Source: Flavobacterium indicum GPTSA100-9 = DSM 17447
Lineage (GTDB): Bacteria; Bacteroidota; Bacteroidia; Flavobacteriales; Flavobacteriaceae
Direction of reading: 5' to 3'
Length of the DNA: 64,000 nt
NCBI RefSeq assembly: GCF_000455605.1
Contig: NC_017025.1
Span: 2,929,090-2,993,089 of the forward strand
The first letter of the stretch is position 1; each line of letters begins with the position of its first letter. This document shows positions 54,940 through 62,372 of the stretch, piece after piece. The notes below the pieces were generated by a model. It had not been told where the DNA came from and made no database searches. It saw only the letters and a list, made by a program, of their open reading frames with translations. The translations under genes and the position numbers were made by a program.

Positions 54940-54947
54940 CAAATATA
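54940..54947 (-). promoter_or_regulatory. Promoter -7 element of LytM-GH3 operon
   Basis: TATATTTG on the minus strand, 17 bases before the ATG at 54922. Confidence 0.6.
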
Positions 54948-55045
54948 GTTATTTAGACCTTGTGCGAATACATCAAGGTGTCAATTAATAAATGAAAATA
55001 CTATAAATTTACGTTAAGGAAAGTTAAATGAATTACTTTTTTAAG

Positions 55046-55053
55046 TACATTTG
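55046..55053 (+). promoter_or_regulatory. tatA promoter -7 element
   Basis: TACATTTG followed by C, 25 bases before the tatA ATG. Confidence 0.6.
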
Positions 55054-55078
55054 CATTGTTAATTAATAGCTACTTGTC

Positions 55079-55258
55079 ATGGGAAGATTAGGAACAACAG
55101 AAATCATATTAATCATTGCAGTCATTTTATTATTATTTGGAGGTAAAAAAATTCCAGAATTAATGAAAGGATTAGGAAGTGGTGTAAAAGAATTCAAAAA
55201 AGCAGCTAAAGGAGAAGAGGATGCTTCTGTTGCTAAGAAAGAAGACGAAACAAAATAA
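55079..55258 (+). CDS. tatA: TatA/E-type Sec-independent translocase subunit
   Basis: A 59-residue protein that is easy to miss because of its length. One membrane helix (about 7-20, [16 protein letters not shown]), the hinge [15 protein letters not shown] and an amphipathic helix [15 protein letters not shown] with a charged tail are the exact TatA layout. TatA forms the pore-like assembly for folded proteins exported with twin-arginine signals. No tatC is in the window. A 38-codon gene with a similar N-terminus follows 6 bases later. Confidence 0.93.
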   Translation: MGRLGTTEIILIIAVILLLFGGKKIPELMKGLGSGVKEFKKAAKGEEDASVAKKEDETK

Positions 55259-55264
55259 TAAAAT

Positions 55265-55381
55265 ATGGGCAAAATTGGTACTTTTGAAATTGTAATTATT
55301 CTACTTGCAATTGGATTGCCAATTTTAGCAGCATTATTGGTTGTTTTAACACGAAAAAATAATAATAAAGATACTTTATAA
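55265..55381 (+). CDS. 38-residue TatA-like membrane microprotein
   Basis: An ATG-to-TAA frame of 38 codons directly behind tatA. MGKIGTFEIVIILLAIGLPI matches the TatA start [15 protein letters not shown] in layout (MGxxGTxEI then a membrane helix), continues as one helix to about 29 (ILAALLVVLT) and ends in a short basic/Asn tail (RKNNNKDTL) without an amphipathic helix. It may be a regulatory or truncated Tat component, or simply a stably kept small membrane peptide. No other evidence for translation can be read beyond good spacing and codon use. Confidence 0.6.
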   Translation: MGKIGTFEIVIILLAIGLPILAALLVVLTRKNNNKDTL

Positions 55382-55398
55382 TCTTATTACGTTAAAAA

Positions 55399-55455
55399 AA
55401 ATTCCAAATTCCAAGATTCTGAAACAAGTTCAGAATCAGAAGGAATTTGGGATTT
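55399..55455. terminator. Nested-hairpin terminator built on a REP-like copy
   Basis: The outer arms AAATTCCAAATTCC and GGAATTTGGGATTT enclose an inner perfect palindrome GATTCTGAA/TTCAGAATC (55415-55423, 55429-55437), the third copy of the REP-like repeat. T run on the plus strand; it lies between convergent tatA unit and tex. Confidence 0.75.
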
Positions 55456-55460
55456 TTTAT

Positions 55461-57593
55461 TTATAAAATCATTGTCAACTGAATACGTTTTCTAGCTTCA
55501 TCTACCTCAACGACTTTTACTTGTACGTGTTGGTGTAATTTCACTACTTCGTTTACATCTGAAACGAAACCTTCTTTAAGTTGCGAAATATGAACTAATC
55601 CACTTTCTTTAATTCCAATATCCACAAAACAACCAAAAGCTGTAATATTGTTAACAATACCCGGAAGTACCATTCCTGGTTTAACATTGGCTATGCTTCT
55701 TACATTAGGATCAAATTCAAAAACTTTGGCCGCTTTACGTGGGTCTAATCCCGGTTTTTCTAATTCTTTTAAAATGTCTTTGATTCCTAAAATACCTACC
55801 GCATCGGTTACGTATTTTTCCGGATTAATTTTAGCAATTTGTTCTTTATTAGCAACCAAATCAGTTAAAGCGATACCTAAATCTTTTGCCATTTTTTCTA
55901 CAGTTTTATACGATTCAGGGTGCACTGCAGAATTGTCTAACGGGTTTATACCGTCTTTAATTCGGATAAAAGCAGCCGCTTGTTGAAAGGCTTTTTCGCC
56001 TAAACGCGGTACTTTTTTCAAGGCCTTTCTGTCTTCAAAAGGGCCATTTTCAGCGCGATAACTCACTATGTTTTCAGCCATTTTTTCACCAATTCCTGAA
56101 ACATAACTCAACAACGCTTTACTGGCTGTGTTTAAATTGATTCCCACGGCATTTACACAACGTATCACGGTGCTATCTAACTCTTCTTTTAGTTTTGTTT
56201 GATCCACGTCGTGTTGGTATTGTCCAACCCCAATTGATTTAGGATCGATTTTTACCAATTCGGCCAACGGATCACTTAAACGGCGACCAATAGAAACCGA
56301 ACCTCTAACAGTTACATCATAGTTTGGAAATTCTTCTCGAGCAATTTTACTTGCCGAATACACAGATGCACCTGCTTCGGAAACCACAAAAACTTGTACA
56401 GGTCTGTCGAAAGCAATTTTTTTAATGAAAAATTCAGTTTCACGACTGGCCGTTCCATTGCCTATAGAAATCGCTTCAATAGCATACGCATTCACCATAG
56501 AACGAATTTTTTTCATCGCCATAGCCGTATCATTTTGAGGTGCATGTGGATAAATCGTTTCATTGTGCAACAAATCTCCTTTTTCGTCTAAACAGACTAC
56601 TTTACATCCGGTTTTAAATCCGGGATCAATGGCTAAAATACGTTTTTCGCCCAAAGGTGGAGCGAGTAACAACTGACGTAAATTTTCGGCAAAAACAGCA
56701 ATGGCTTTAGTATCTGCTTTTTCTTTATATTCTTGTAAAACTTCATTTGAAATAGCAGGTTCTAATAAGCGTTTATAACTGTCGTCAATGGCTTTTTCAA
56801 TATGAACTGCGCAATCGCCTTCGTTCTTTATTAAAGCTTTATCCATCATACGCAAAGCTTCTTCTTTATCTTCAGGTGAAAGTGTAATTTTAAATTTTAC
56901 AAAACCTTCATTTTCGGCACGAAGCATCGCTAATAATCGATGTGAGGGCGCTTTATATAAAGGTTCGGACCAATCAAAATATTGAGAAAATTTTTGTGCT
57001 TCATCATCATCTTTTTTGGTTTTGACCACTTTAGTTTCAACCTGGGCTTTTCTTTGATAGATGCGGCGCAAGTTTTTTCTAATGAAGATGTTTTCATTAA
57101 TCCATTCGGCAATAATGTCTCGAGCACCTTGCAAAGCCTCATCTTCATTGGCTACTTTATCATTTAAATACTTGGAAGCTAAATACTCTAAATCGTCATT
57201 TTTTTGAGCCATGATAATTTTAGCCAACGGTTCTAATCCGTTTTCTCGGGCAGTATCTGCTTTAGTTTTTTTACGTTTTTTATACGGTAAATAAAAATCT
57301 TCTAACTCTTGTAAATCAAAACTGGATTCTATTTTAGATTTCAGTTCAGGGGTTAAAGCATTTTGTTCTTCAATAGCTTTTAAAATACTTTCCTTGCGTT
57401 TAACAATTTCATCAAACTGCTTATTTAATTTGGCAATTTGTTCAATTTGAACCTCATCTAAATTTCCGGTTTGATCTTTTCTATAACGGGAAATAAAAGG
57501 AATGGTACAATCTTCGTTTAATAAAGCAATTGTATTTTCAATTCCTTTTACAGGAAGTTGTATCGCATTTTGAATGAATTGAATATGGGTCAT
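55461..57593 (-). CDS. tex: Tex family RNA-binding transcription accessory protein
   Basis: A 710-residue Tex protein. The helical N-terminal part (FISRYRKDQTGNLDEVQI, DFYLPYKKRKKTKADTARE) is followed by the YqgF/RNase H-like domain (ILAIDPGFKTGCKVVCLDE, SIGNGTASRETE), helix-hairpin-helix motifs (LNTASKALLSYVSGIGEKM, RKALKKVPRLGEKAFQQAA) and a C-terminal S1 RNA-binding domain (GMVLPGIVNNITAFGCFVDI). Conserved, usually non-essential, with roles in transcription and stress. Own promoter. Confidence 0.96.
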   Translation of the reverse strand: MTHIQFIQNAIQLPVKGIENTIALLNEDCTIPFISRYRKDQTGNLDEVQIEQIAKLNKQFDEIVKRKESILKAIEEQNALTPELKSKIESSFDLQELEDFYLPYKKRKKTKADTARENGLEPLAKIIMAQKNDDLEYLASKYLNDKVANEDEALQGARDIIAEWINENIFIRKNLRRIYQRKAQVETKVVKTKKDDDEAQKFSQYFDWSEPLYKAPSHRLLAMLRAENEGFVKFKITLSPEDKEEALRMMDKALIKNEGDCAVHIEKAIDDSYKRLLEPAISNEVLQEYKEKADTKAIAVFAENLRQLLLAPPLGEKRILAIDPGFKTGCKVVCLDEKGDLLHNETIYPHAPQNDTAMAMKKIRSMVNAYAIEAISIGNGTASRETEFFIKKIAFDRPVQVFVVSEAGASVYSASKIAREEFPNYDVTVRGSVSIGRRLSDPLAELVKIDPKSIGVGQYQHDVDQTKLKEELDSTVIRCVNAVGINLNTASKALLSYVSGIGEKMAENIVSYRAENGPFEDRKALKKVPRLGEKAFQQAAAFIRIKDGINPLDNSAVHPESYKTVEKMAKDLGIALTDLVANKEQIAKINPEKYVTDAVGILGIKDILKELEKPGLDPRKAAKVFEFDPNVRSIANVKPGMVLPGIVNNITAFGCFVDIGIKESGLVHISQLKEGFVSDVNEVVKLHQHVQVKVVEVDEARKRIQLTMIL

Positions 57594-57612
57594 TTTCTAA
57601 ATATGTAAAACA

Positions 57613-57620
57613 CAAAGATA
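57613..57620 (-). promoter_or_regulatory. tex promoter -7 element
   Basis: TATCTTTG on the minus strand, 19 bases before the tex ATG. Confidence 0.6.
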
Positions 57621-57663
57621 AAATTCTATCATTTGGTTTTACTAGAAGTGAAGTAGTTTTTTT

Positions 57664-57671
57664 TAACTTTG
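57664..57671 (+). promoter_or_regulatory. DUF1294 promoter -7 element
   Basis: TAACTTTG, 14 bases before the ATG at 57686. Confidence 0.55.
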
Positions 57672-57685
57672 ATTTTTGAATCTGT

Positions 57686-57967
57686 ATGAAAAATTTACTC
57701 TACCTATTTATAATTTTAAATTTCATTACGACTTTAGTTTTTGGAATAGACAAATGGCTTGCTATGTATAATAAGCAACGTATTTCTGAAAAACATTTGT
57801 TATTATTTACTTTTTTTGGTGGAAGTTTCGGAGCGCTTTTAGCGATGATTTTGTTCAAACATAAAACGGCAAAACCAAGTTTTCTTTGGAAATTGACAGC
57901 TATTATTCTGCTACAAATGGGAGGTCTTTTTTTGATTTTAAAATTTTTAGTTAAGACAACTGCTTAA
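57686..57967 (+). CDS. DUF1294 family membrane protein
   Basis: A 93-residue protein with three membrane helices. The family core is FGIDKWLAMYNKQRISEKHL followed by LLFTFFGGSFGALLAMILFKHKT, the FxDKxxA…RIPE…LL…GGxxGa pattern typical of DUF1294. Function is unknown; similar domains occur fused to cold-shock domains elsewhere, but not here. Its end overlaps the convergent nnrD gene by 17 bases. Confidence 0.88.
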   Translation: MKNLLYLFIILNFITTLVFGIDKWLAMYNKQRISEKHLLLFTFFGGSFGALLAMILFKHKTAKPSFLWKLTAIILLQMGGLFLILKFLVKTTA

Positions 57968-58766
57968 ACGCTTTCCCTATATTTTGTATAACATCTGTAA
58001 TTAACATACTTTCCTCGCTTTGTGTTTCAAGTGTTATATCCGCTGCTAACCCGTGAAGATAAACTCCTAAAATTGAAGCATGTAACAAAGAATAACCTTG
58101 TGCAATGAAAGAGGTAATCATTCCTGTTAAAGCATCACCCGAACCACCTTTGGCTAAACCAGCATTCCCAGTTGTATTAATATAAATATGATGACCATCT
58201 GTTATGATGGTTTGATGACTTTTTAACACTATTACGGTATTTAATTCAAGTGCTTTTTTAACCGCTGTTTCCATACGTGCTTCATGAGTTGCATGCGTTT
58301 CAAATAAACGATCAAATTCTTTAGGGTGAGGTGTAATTACAAATGGAAATTTAAAATTTTTCCAATCTAAATGATACGATGAAATTACGTTCAAAGCGTC
58401 TGCATCAAATACTACAGGTAATTGATTATCATAGAGTTGATAAACATAATTTAAACTGAATTGATTCACACCTATTCCAGGACCAATTCCGATAACATTA
58501 CAATTGAATTGATTTTTTATTTCAAAATCCGTGGAAATCATAGCTTCTGGAATAGCATTAAAAATGACATTTTTTTCCTTTTCGCTACAAGTTAATGTTA
58601 ACAATCCTACCCCACTTCGTAAACACGCTTTAGCAGCAATAATAGCGGCTCCCATTTTTGAGGAACTTCCTGCAATTAACAAGGCATGACCGTGATTTCC
58701 TTTGTTTGAAACTCTATTTCTTCTTTTATAAAAAGAATGAATAAATTCTTGATTTACTTGTATCAT
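57951..58766 (-). CDS. nnrD: ADP/ATP-dependent NAD(P)H-hydrate dehydratase
   Basis: A 271-residue ribokinase-fold enzyme that repairs hydrated NAD(P)H. GNHGHALLIAGSSSKMGAAI, ACLRSGVGLLTL, VFDADALNVIS, VITPHPKEFDRLF and GNAGLAKGGSGDALTGMI (GSGD catalytic loop) are all family motifs. Many bacteria fuse this to the NnrE epimerase; here the epimerase domain is absent. Last gene of the rpiB-CDF-hypothetical-nnrD operon (8-base gap). Confidence 0.92.
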   Translation of the reverse strand: MIQVNQEFIHSFYKRRNRVSNKGNHGHALLIAGSSSKMGAAIIAAKACLRSGVGLLTLTCSEKEKNVIFNAIPEAMISTDFEIKNQFNCNVIGIGPGIGVNQFSLNYVYQLYDNQLPVVFDADALNVISSYHLDWKNFKFPFVITPHPKEFDRLFETHATHEARMETAVKKALELNTVIVLKSHQTIITDGHHIYINTTGNAGLAKGGSGDALTGMITSFIAQGYSLLHASILGVYLHGLAADITLETQSEESMLITDVIQNIGKAFKQLS

Positions 58767-58774
58767 AACCTAAA

Positions 58775-59833
58775 TTAACTGGAATGAAAATCTTTGTTTC
58801 TGAAATTTCGCTTCATAAATTTTAAAGCAACTTCTACTATTTCTGCCATAGTTTCAGCTTTTTTGAAATGCTTATCCAGCGTAAAATCATACACTTCTTT
58901 TCTAAGTTGTTCAATATGTTCTCTTGGAGCTAATGGTAACGATTTCATTGCCAGAATTAAGTCTTTTAGTCGGTCTTCTGAATCTAACATTCTTTTAACT
59001 AAATTTGATCTTTCTTCTTTTTGGTATTGTGCAATAGCATCTTCGTTTAATTTATGTTTAACCAAATGCGTAAAAGGAAAATTTTCTTTAAACAAATGAG
59101 GTTTATACAATTTAAAATTTCCTTCATAACATTGTTGGTCAAAATCGATGGCTCTTATTCGAAATACACGATTATCAAAATCATGAATGGTCACAATAAC
59201 AAAATTATAAGAACGCATATCGCCTAAAAGACCGATCATGCAACGTTCATTAAATTTAACAAATTCTTTAGCTATTTGTGCTTTTTCGTGTTCATTACAA
59301 TCAGAGAGATGATCAATTAAAAACTGATCGCCTGGAATACCTATAATATGTTCTTCTATTAAAGTATCTTTAAAAACTAAAAAATTAATCCGGTTAGGAG
59401 ACAAAATATGCTCTAATTCAAGTCCGAAAACTCTGGAAGCATCGGCTTTTTTAACATAAAAGTTTGTATAGTTATCATTTAGAATATTTCGGATTCGTAC
59501 CCGAAAAGGTTTAGAATTTCCAAAAGTGCAAAAATCAATATAATCAACGGTTAAAAATTGGATTTTACTTTCATCACCATCGGAATGAAGTAAAGTATAT
59601 ATTTTATTTAAACTGTAATCGATTTCTTTTTTCTCAAATTCATTGTAAAAAACTCGAATCCAAAGTGTATCCTTTCCATCTTTATCGTAAACTGAAATTC
59701 CTCCTTGAAAACGAAGTAAATCATCGTATAAAACATGGGTTTTTGTAAGCCGTTTGTATTTGTCTAAATAATGCTTTATTTCAGAAGTAATGGGATAATT
59801 TTTCTTTTTTAATAAAGGTGGATTTTGCCCCAT
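58775..59833 (-). CDS. Conserved hypothetical protein with kinase-like catalytic pattern
   Basis: A 352-residue soluble protein of unknown function. Read for motifs, it shows a pattern like the protein kinase/phosphotransferase fold: a lysine-bearing strand (FYVKKAD, Lys128/129), acidic helix (FGLELEHIL), a D-x4-N catalytic-loop arrangement (GDMRSYNF, Asp205 and Asn210) and, 20 residues on, RAIDFDQQ (Asp230, Asp232) in the DFG-like place. There is no glycine-rich loop that I can point to. It lies between CDF and nnrD in a tight operon (11- and 8-base gaps). The kinase idea is inference only. Confidence 0.65.
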   Translation of the reverse strand: MGQNPPLLKKKNYPITSEIKHYLDKYKRLTKTHVLYDDLLRFQGGISVYDKDGKDTLWIRVFYNEFEKKEIDYSLNKIYTLLHSDGDESKIQFLTVDYIDFCTFGNSKPFRVRIRNILNDNYTNFYVKKADASRVFGLELEHILSPNRINFLVFKDTLIEEHIIGIPGDQFLIDHLSDCNEHEKAQIAKEFVKFNERCMIGLLGDMRSYNFVIVTIHDFDNRVFRIRAIDFDQQCYEGNFKLYKPHLFKENFPFTHLVKHKLNEDAIAQYQKEERSNLVKRMLDSEDRLKDLILAMKSLPLAPREHIEQLRKEVYDFTLDKHFKKAETMAEIVEVALKFMKRNFRNKDFHSS

Positions 59834-59844
59834 ATTTAATATTT

Positions 59845-60747
59845 TTAATCTTGAACAATAAAATGTTTAGGATCTTCCTTTTTAAATTCTGGCTGAATAT
59901 TGATGTGATTGATACCAAATTTTTCAAACAAACAGCTTTCAATTTGATGAAGTAAATCGTTAAACTCACTCATTTTAATATCTTCCGCACAATCTAAATG
60001 TGCCTCGAGATGCAACTCTTCTTCATTCAAATGCCACACATGAATATGGTGTAATTTACCTGCTCCAGGTATTTTATGAACTTCACGAACAATTTCTTTT
60101 ATATCGATTTCTTCTGGGGTAAAAAGCATCAACATTTTAGTAGAACTTTTTAATAAATCAATACCCACCACAATTAAATAAATTGCAATTAGAATTGTTA
60201 GTAAACTATCTACCCAAAACCAACCGTAAAACTTCATTAACAAACCACCAACTAAAACAGCTACGGAAGCCATCATATCGGTTAATAAATGTAAGTACGC
60301 TGATTTCATATTTAGATTGTGATCGGCATCTTTTTTTAGGAATAAAACAGAGGCTCCATTAGCAACAATTCCCAATAGGGCTAACCAAATTACTAAATCA
60401 GAACCAATAGGATGCGGATGAAAAAAACGCTCAATTGCACCATAGATTAAAATAAAAGCCACAATAATTAACGTGGCTGCATTGGTAAAAGCGGCAATTA
60501 ATTCGGCTCTTTTATAACCAAAAGTATGATCAATAGATGCTTTTCTTCGTGATAATTTATGCGCCACTAAACTAAACACCAATGATATTACATCTGAAAA
60601 ATTATGCAACGCATCTGATACCAATGCTAAACTTCCAGATATAATTCCACCTACAAGTTGGGCTAACGTAATGATTAAATTCAAAACAATAGAAATAATC
60701 AAATTCGTTGCTTTTACTTCGTGTTTATGGATGTGTACGTGACTCAT
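59845..60747 (-). CDS. Cation diffusion facilitator (CzcD/ZitB-like)
   Basis: A 300-residue metal efflux protein with six membrane helices. The transport-site residues are in LVSDALHNFSDVISL (helix 2) and LHLLTDMMASVAVL (helix 5), both with the H/D-x3-D pattern of zinc transporters. The cytosolic C-terminal domain has LHHIHVWHLNEEELHLEAHLD with several histidines, and the N-terminus is His-rich (SHVHIHKHE). Probably exports Zn(II) or a similar ion. It starts 3 bases after rpiB. Confidence 0.93.
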   Translation of the reverse strand: MSHVHIHKHEVKATNLIISIVLNLIITLAQLVGGIISGSLALVSDALHNFSDVISLVFSLVAHKLSRRKASIDHTFGYKRAELIAAFTNAATLIIVAFILIYGAIERFFHPHPIGSDLVIWLALLGIVANGASVLFLKKDADHNLNMKSAYLHLLTDMMASVAVLVGGLLMKFYGWFWVDSLLTILIAIYLIVVGIDLLKSSTKMLMLFTPEEIDIKEIVREVHKIPGAGKLHHIHVWHLNEEELHLEAHLDCAEDIKMSEFNDLLHQIESCLFEKFGINHINIQPEFKKEDPKHFIVQD

Positions 60748-60750
60748 AGA

Positions 60751-61182
60751 TTATTTACACGCAATCTTTTTAACTCTATTAGCATGTCTTCCGCCTTCAA
60801 ATGGTGTTTCAAGAAATGTTTCTACCATAGCCACTGCTTGAGGTATAGAAGTATAACGTGCTGGAATACTAATTATATTAGCATCATTGTGTTGACGAGC
60901 TAATTCTGCAATTTCTTTGGTCCAACATAAAGCGGCACGTATGTCTTGGTGTTTATTAACTGTCATAGCAATTCCGTTTCCAGAACCACAAATTACAATT
61001 CCTAAATCGGCTTTTTTACTTTCTACATCATAAGCCACTGGATGTCCAAAATCAGGATAATCCACACTTTCAAATGTATCTGTTCCATGGTTAATAACTA
61101 TATGACCATTAGATTCTAAATAGTCTACAATCGCGTTTTTATACTCTGGACCTGCATGGTCGTTTCCAATTGAAATTGTCAT
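60751..61182 (-). CDS. rpiB: Ribose-5-phosphate isomerase B
   Basis: A 143-residue RpiB/LacAB family enzyme converting ribose 5-phosphate and ribulose 5-phosphate. ISIGNDHAGPEYKNAIVDYL opens it; the active-site Cys is in GIVICGSGNGIAMTVNK, DYPDFGHPVA and RAALCWTKEIAELARQHNDANI are the substrate region. Length is typical. First gene of the operon with its own promoter. Confidence 0.95.
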   Translation of the reverse strand: MTISIGNDHAGPEYKNAIVDYLESNGHIVINHGTDTFESVDYPDFGHPVAYDVESKKADLGIVICGSGNGIAMTVNKHQDIRAALCWTKEIAELARQHNDANIISIPARYTSIPQAVAMVETFLETPFEGGRHANRVKKIACK

Positions 61183-61212
61183 AATGTTGATAGTGTTGTT
61201 TATTATTAATTA

Positions 61213-61220
61213 CAAAATTA
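61213..61220 (-). promoter_or_regulatory. rpiB operon promoter -7 element
   Basis: TAATTTTG on the minus strand, 30 bases before the rpiB ATG. Confidence 0.5.
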
Positions 61221-61244
61221 AACATAATCAATAAGAAGATGCAT

Positions 61245-61252
61245 TAACTTTG
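61245..61252 (+). promoter_or_regulatory. DUF1905/YdeI promoter -7 element
   Basis: TAACTTTG, 16 bases before the ATG at 61269. Confidence 0.55.
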
Positions 61253-61268
61253 AAATTATTTTTTATAC

Positions 61269-61793
61269 ATGTTATTCCAAGCTGAAATACTATCCTTTGG
61301 TGAAAATAATTTAGGTTATGGTCCTTATTTTGTGATTCCAACAGATTTAGTTGAAGCACATTTAAAAACTACGACTACCAAAAGAGTAAAATGTACTTTA
61401 AATAATAGCTTAACAATTGATAGGGCAATTTCATTAAAAGATACTATGTATTACATTTTAATTAATCAGCCAATATTAAAAACTCTTGGAGTTTCCTTTG
61501 GAGATACAATTGAAGTGCAACTTATTGCAGATGCATCCAAATACGGAGTAGAAATAACAGATGAAATGACCGAAGTTTTATATCAGGATCCTGAAGGAAG
61601 TACGTTGTTTCATAAACTTACTCCGGGTAAACAACGTACCCTTATCTTGTTGATTAATAAAATTAAAAGTACACAACTTCGAATTGAAAAGAGTTTTGTA
61701 ATTCTAGAACATTTAAAAAAACAGAATGGTAAATTAGATTTTGAACAGTTAAATGAAGATTTTAAAAAAGCACGAAGTACTACTAAATTTTAA
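61269..61793 (+). CDS. YdeI/OmpD-associated and DUF1905 family protein
   Basis: A 174-residue protein. The first ~90 residues form the DUF1905 beta-barrel-like domain (GPYFVIPTDLVEAHL, RVKCTLNNSLTIDRAI, LGVSFGDTIEVQL). The rest is the YdeI-like helical tail (LFHKLTPGKQRTLILLINKIKSTQLRIEKS), which resembles the bacteriocin-protection YdeI family. Function here is unknown. Divergent from rpiB. Confidence 0.8.
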   Translation: MLFQAEILSFGENNLGYGPYFVIPTDLVEAHLKTTTTKRVKCTLNNSLTIDRAISLKDTMYYILINQPILKTLGVSFGDTIEVQLIADASKYGVEITDEMTEVLYQDPEGSTLFHKLTPGKQRTLILLINKIKSTQLRIEKSFVILEHLKKQNGKLDFEQLNEDFKKARSTTKF

Positions 61794-62372
61794 ATTAAAA
61801 GCTTTATAATCAATAAACTATTTACTTTTTAAGACTCTTTTTTATCAAATGTTAATTGAATTTTACAAATCATTGATTTTTAGTTAATTATAAATTAACA
61901 TCAATTGTTAATAATTTTGAATAGAAAATTAGAACTTTTTTAAAAAGCTATTGTTTTTTTTCTAAGCAGAAACTTAAATTAAATAGACAAATTTATTTTT
62001 GAGAAGTTATTAAAAATTGATGTCGATAATTTAAATGGTTATTAACATAAAATACACTTGTTAATTATTTACAATTTCAAAATAAAATTAAAAGTTAACA
62101 ATTGTTGATAACCTAATACTTACAAAATTAAGTAAGTTGAAAAACAACAATTTACAATTATATAACATTGTTAATTTCATTGTATAAAATTGTATAACTC
62201 TAAAAAAATGAAAAAAAGAAATAAGTTATTCCACAAATTAACACGCTATAATAACAATCAAAAATTTAAAAATTTAAAATTCTTTTTTTTTGTTGTTTTT
62301 AATATATGTTGAAAACTTTCAAGTTTTAGAAAAATGCTATTTAAAATTATACATTTGTAAAAAAATTTAAAA
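61794..62372. other. 579-base AT-rich region without a gene
   Basis: Very AT-rich sequence with no credible open frame. It contains recurrent TTAAC/GTTAAT words, an imperfect palindrome GTTAACAATTGTTGATAAC (62094-62112) and several 9-mers near the DnaA box consensus: TTATTAACA (62039), TTATTTACA (62065) and TTATCAACA inverted (62103-62111). The last 30 bases hold the promoter of the propeller gene. It may be a long regulatory region or an origin-like stretch; nothing decides it. Confidence 0.45.
62350..62357 (+). promoter_or_regulatory. Promoter -7 element of the propeller protein
   Basis: TACATTTG, 15 bases before the ATG at 62373; fits TAnnTTTG. Confidence 0.6.
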
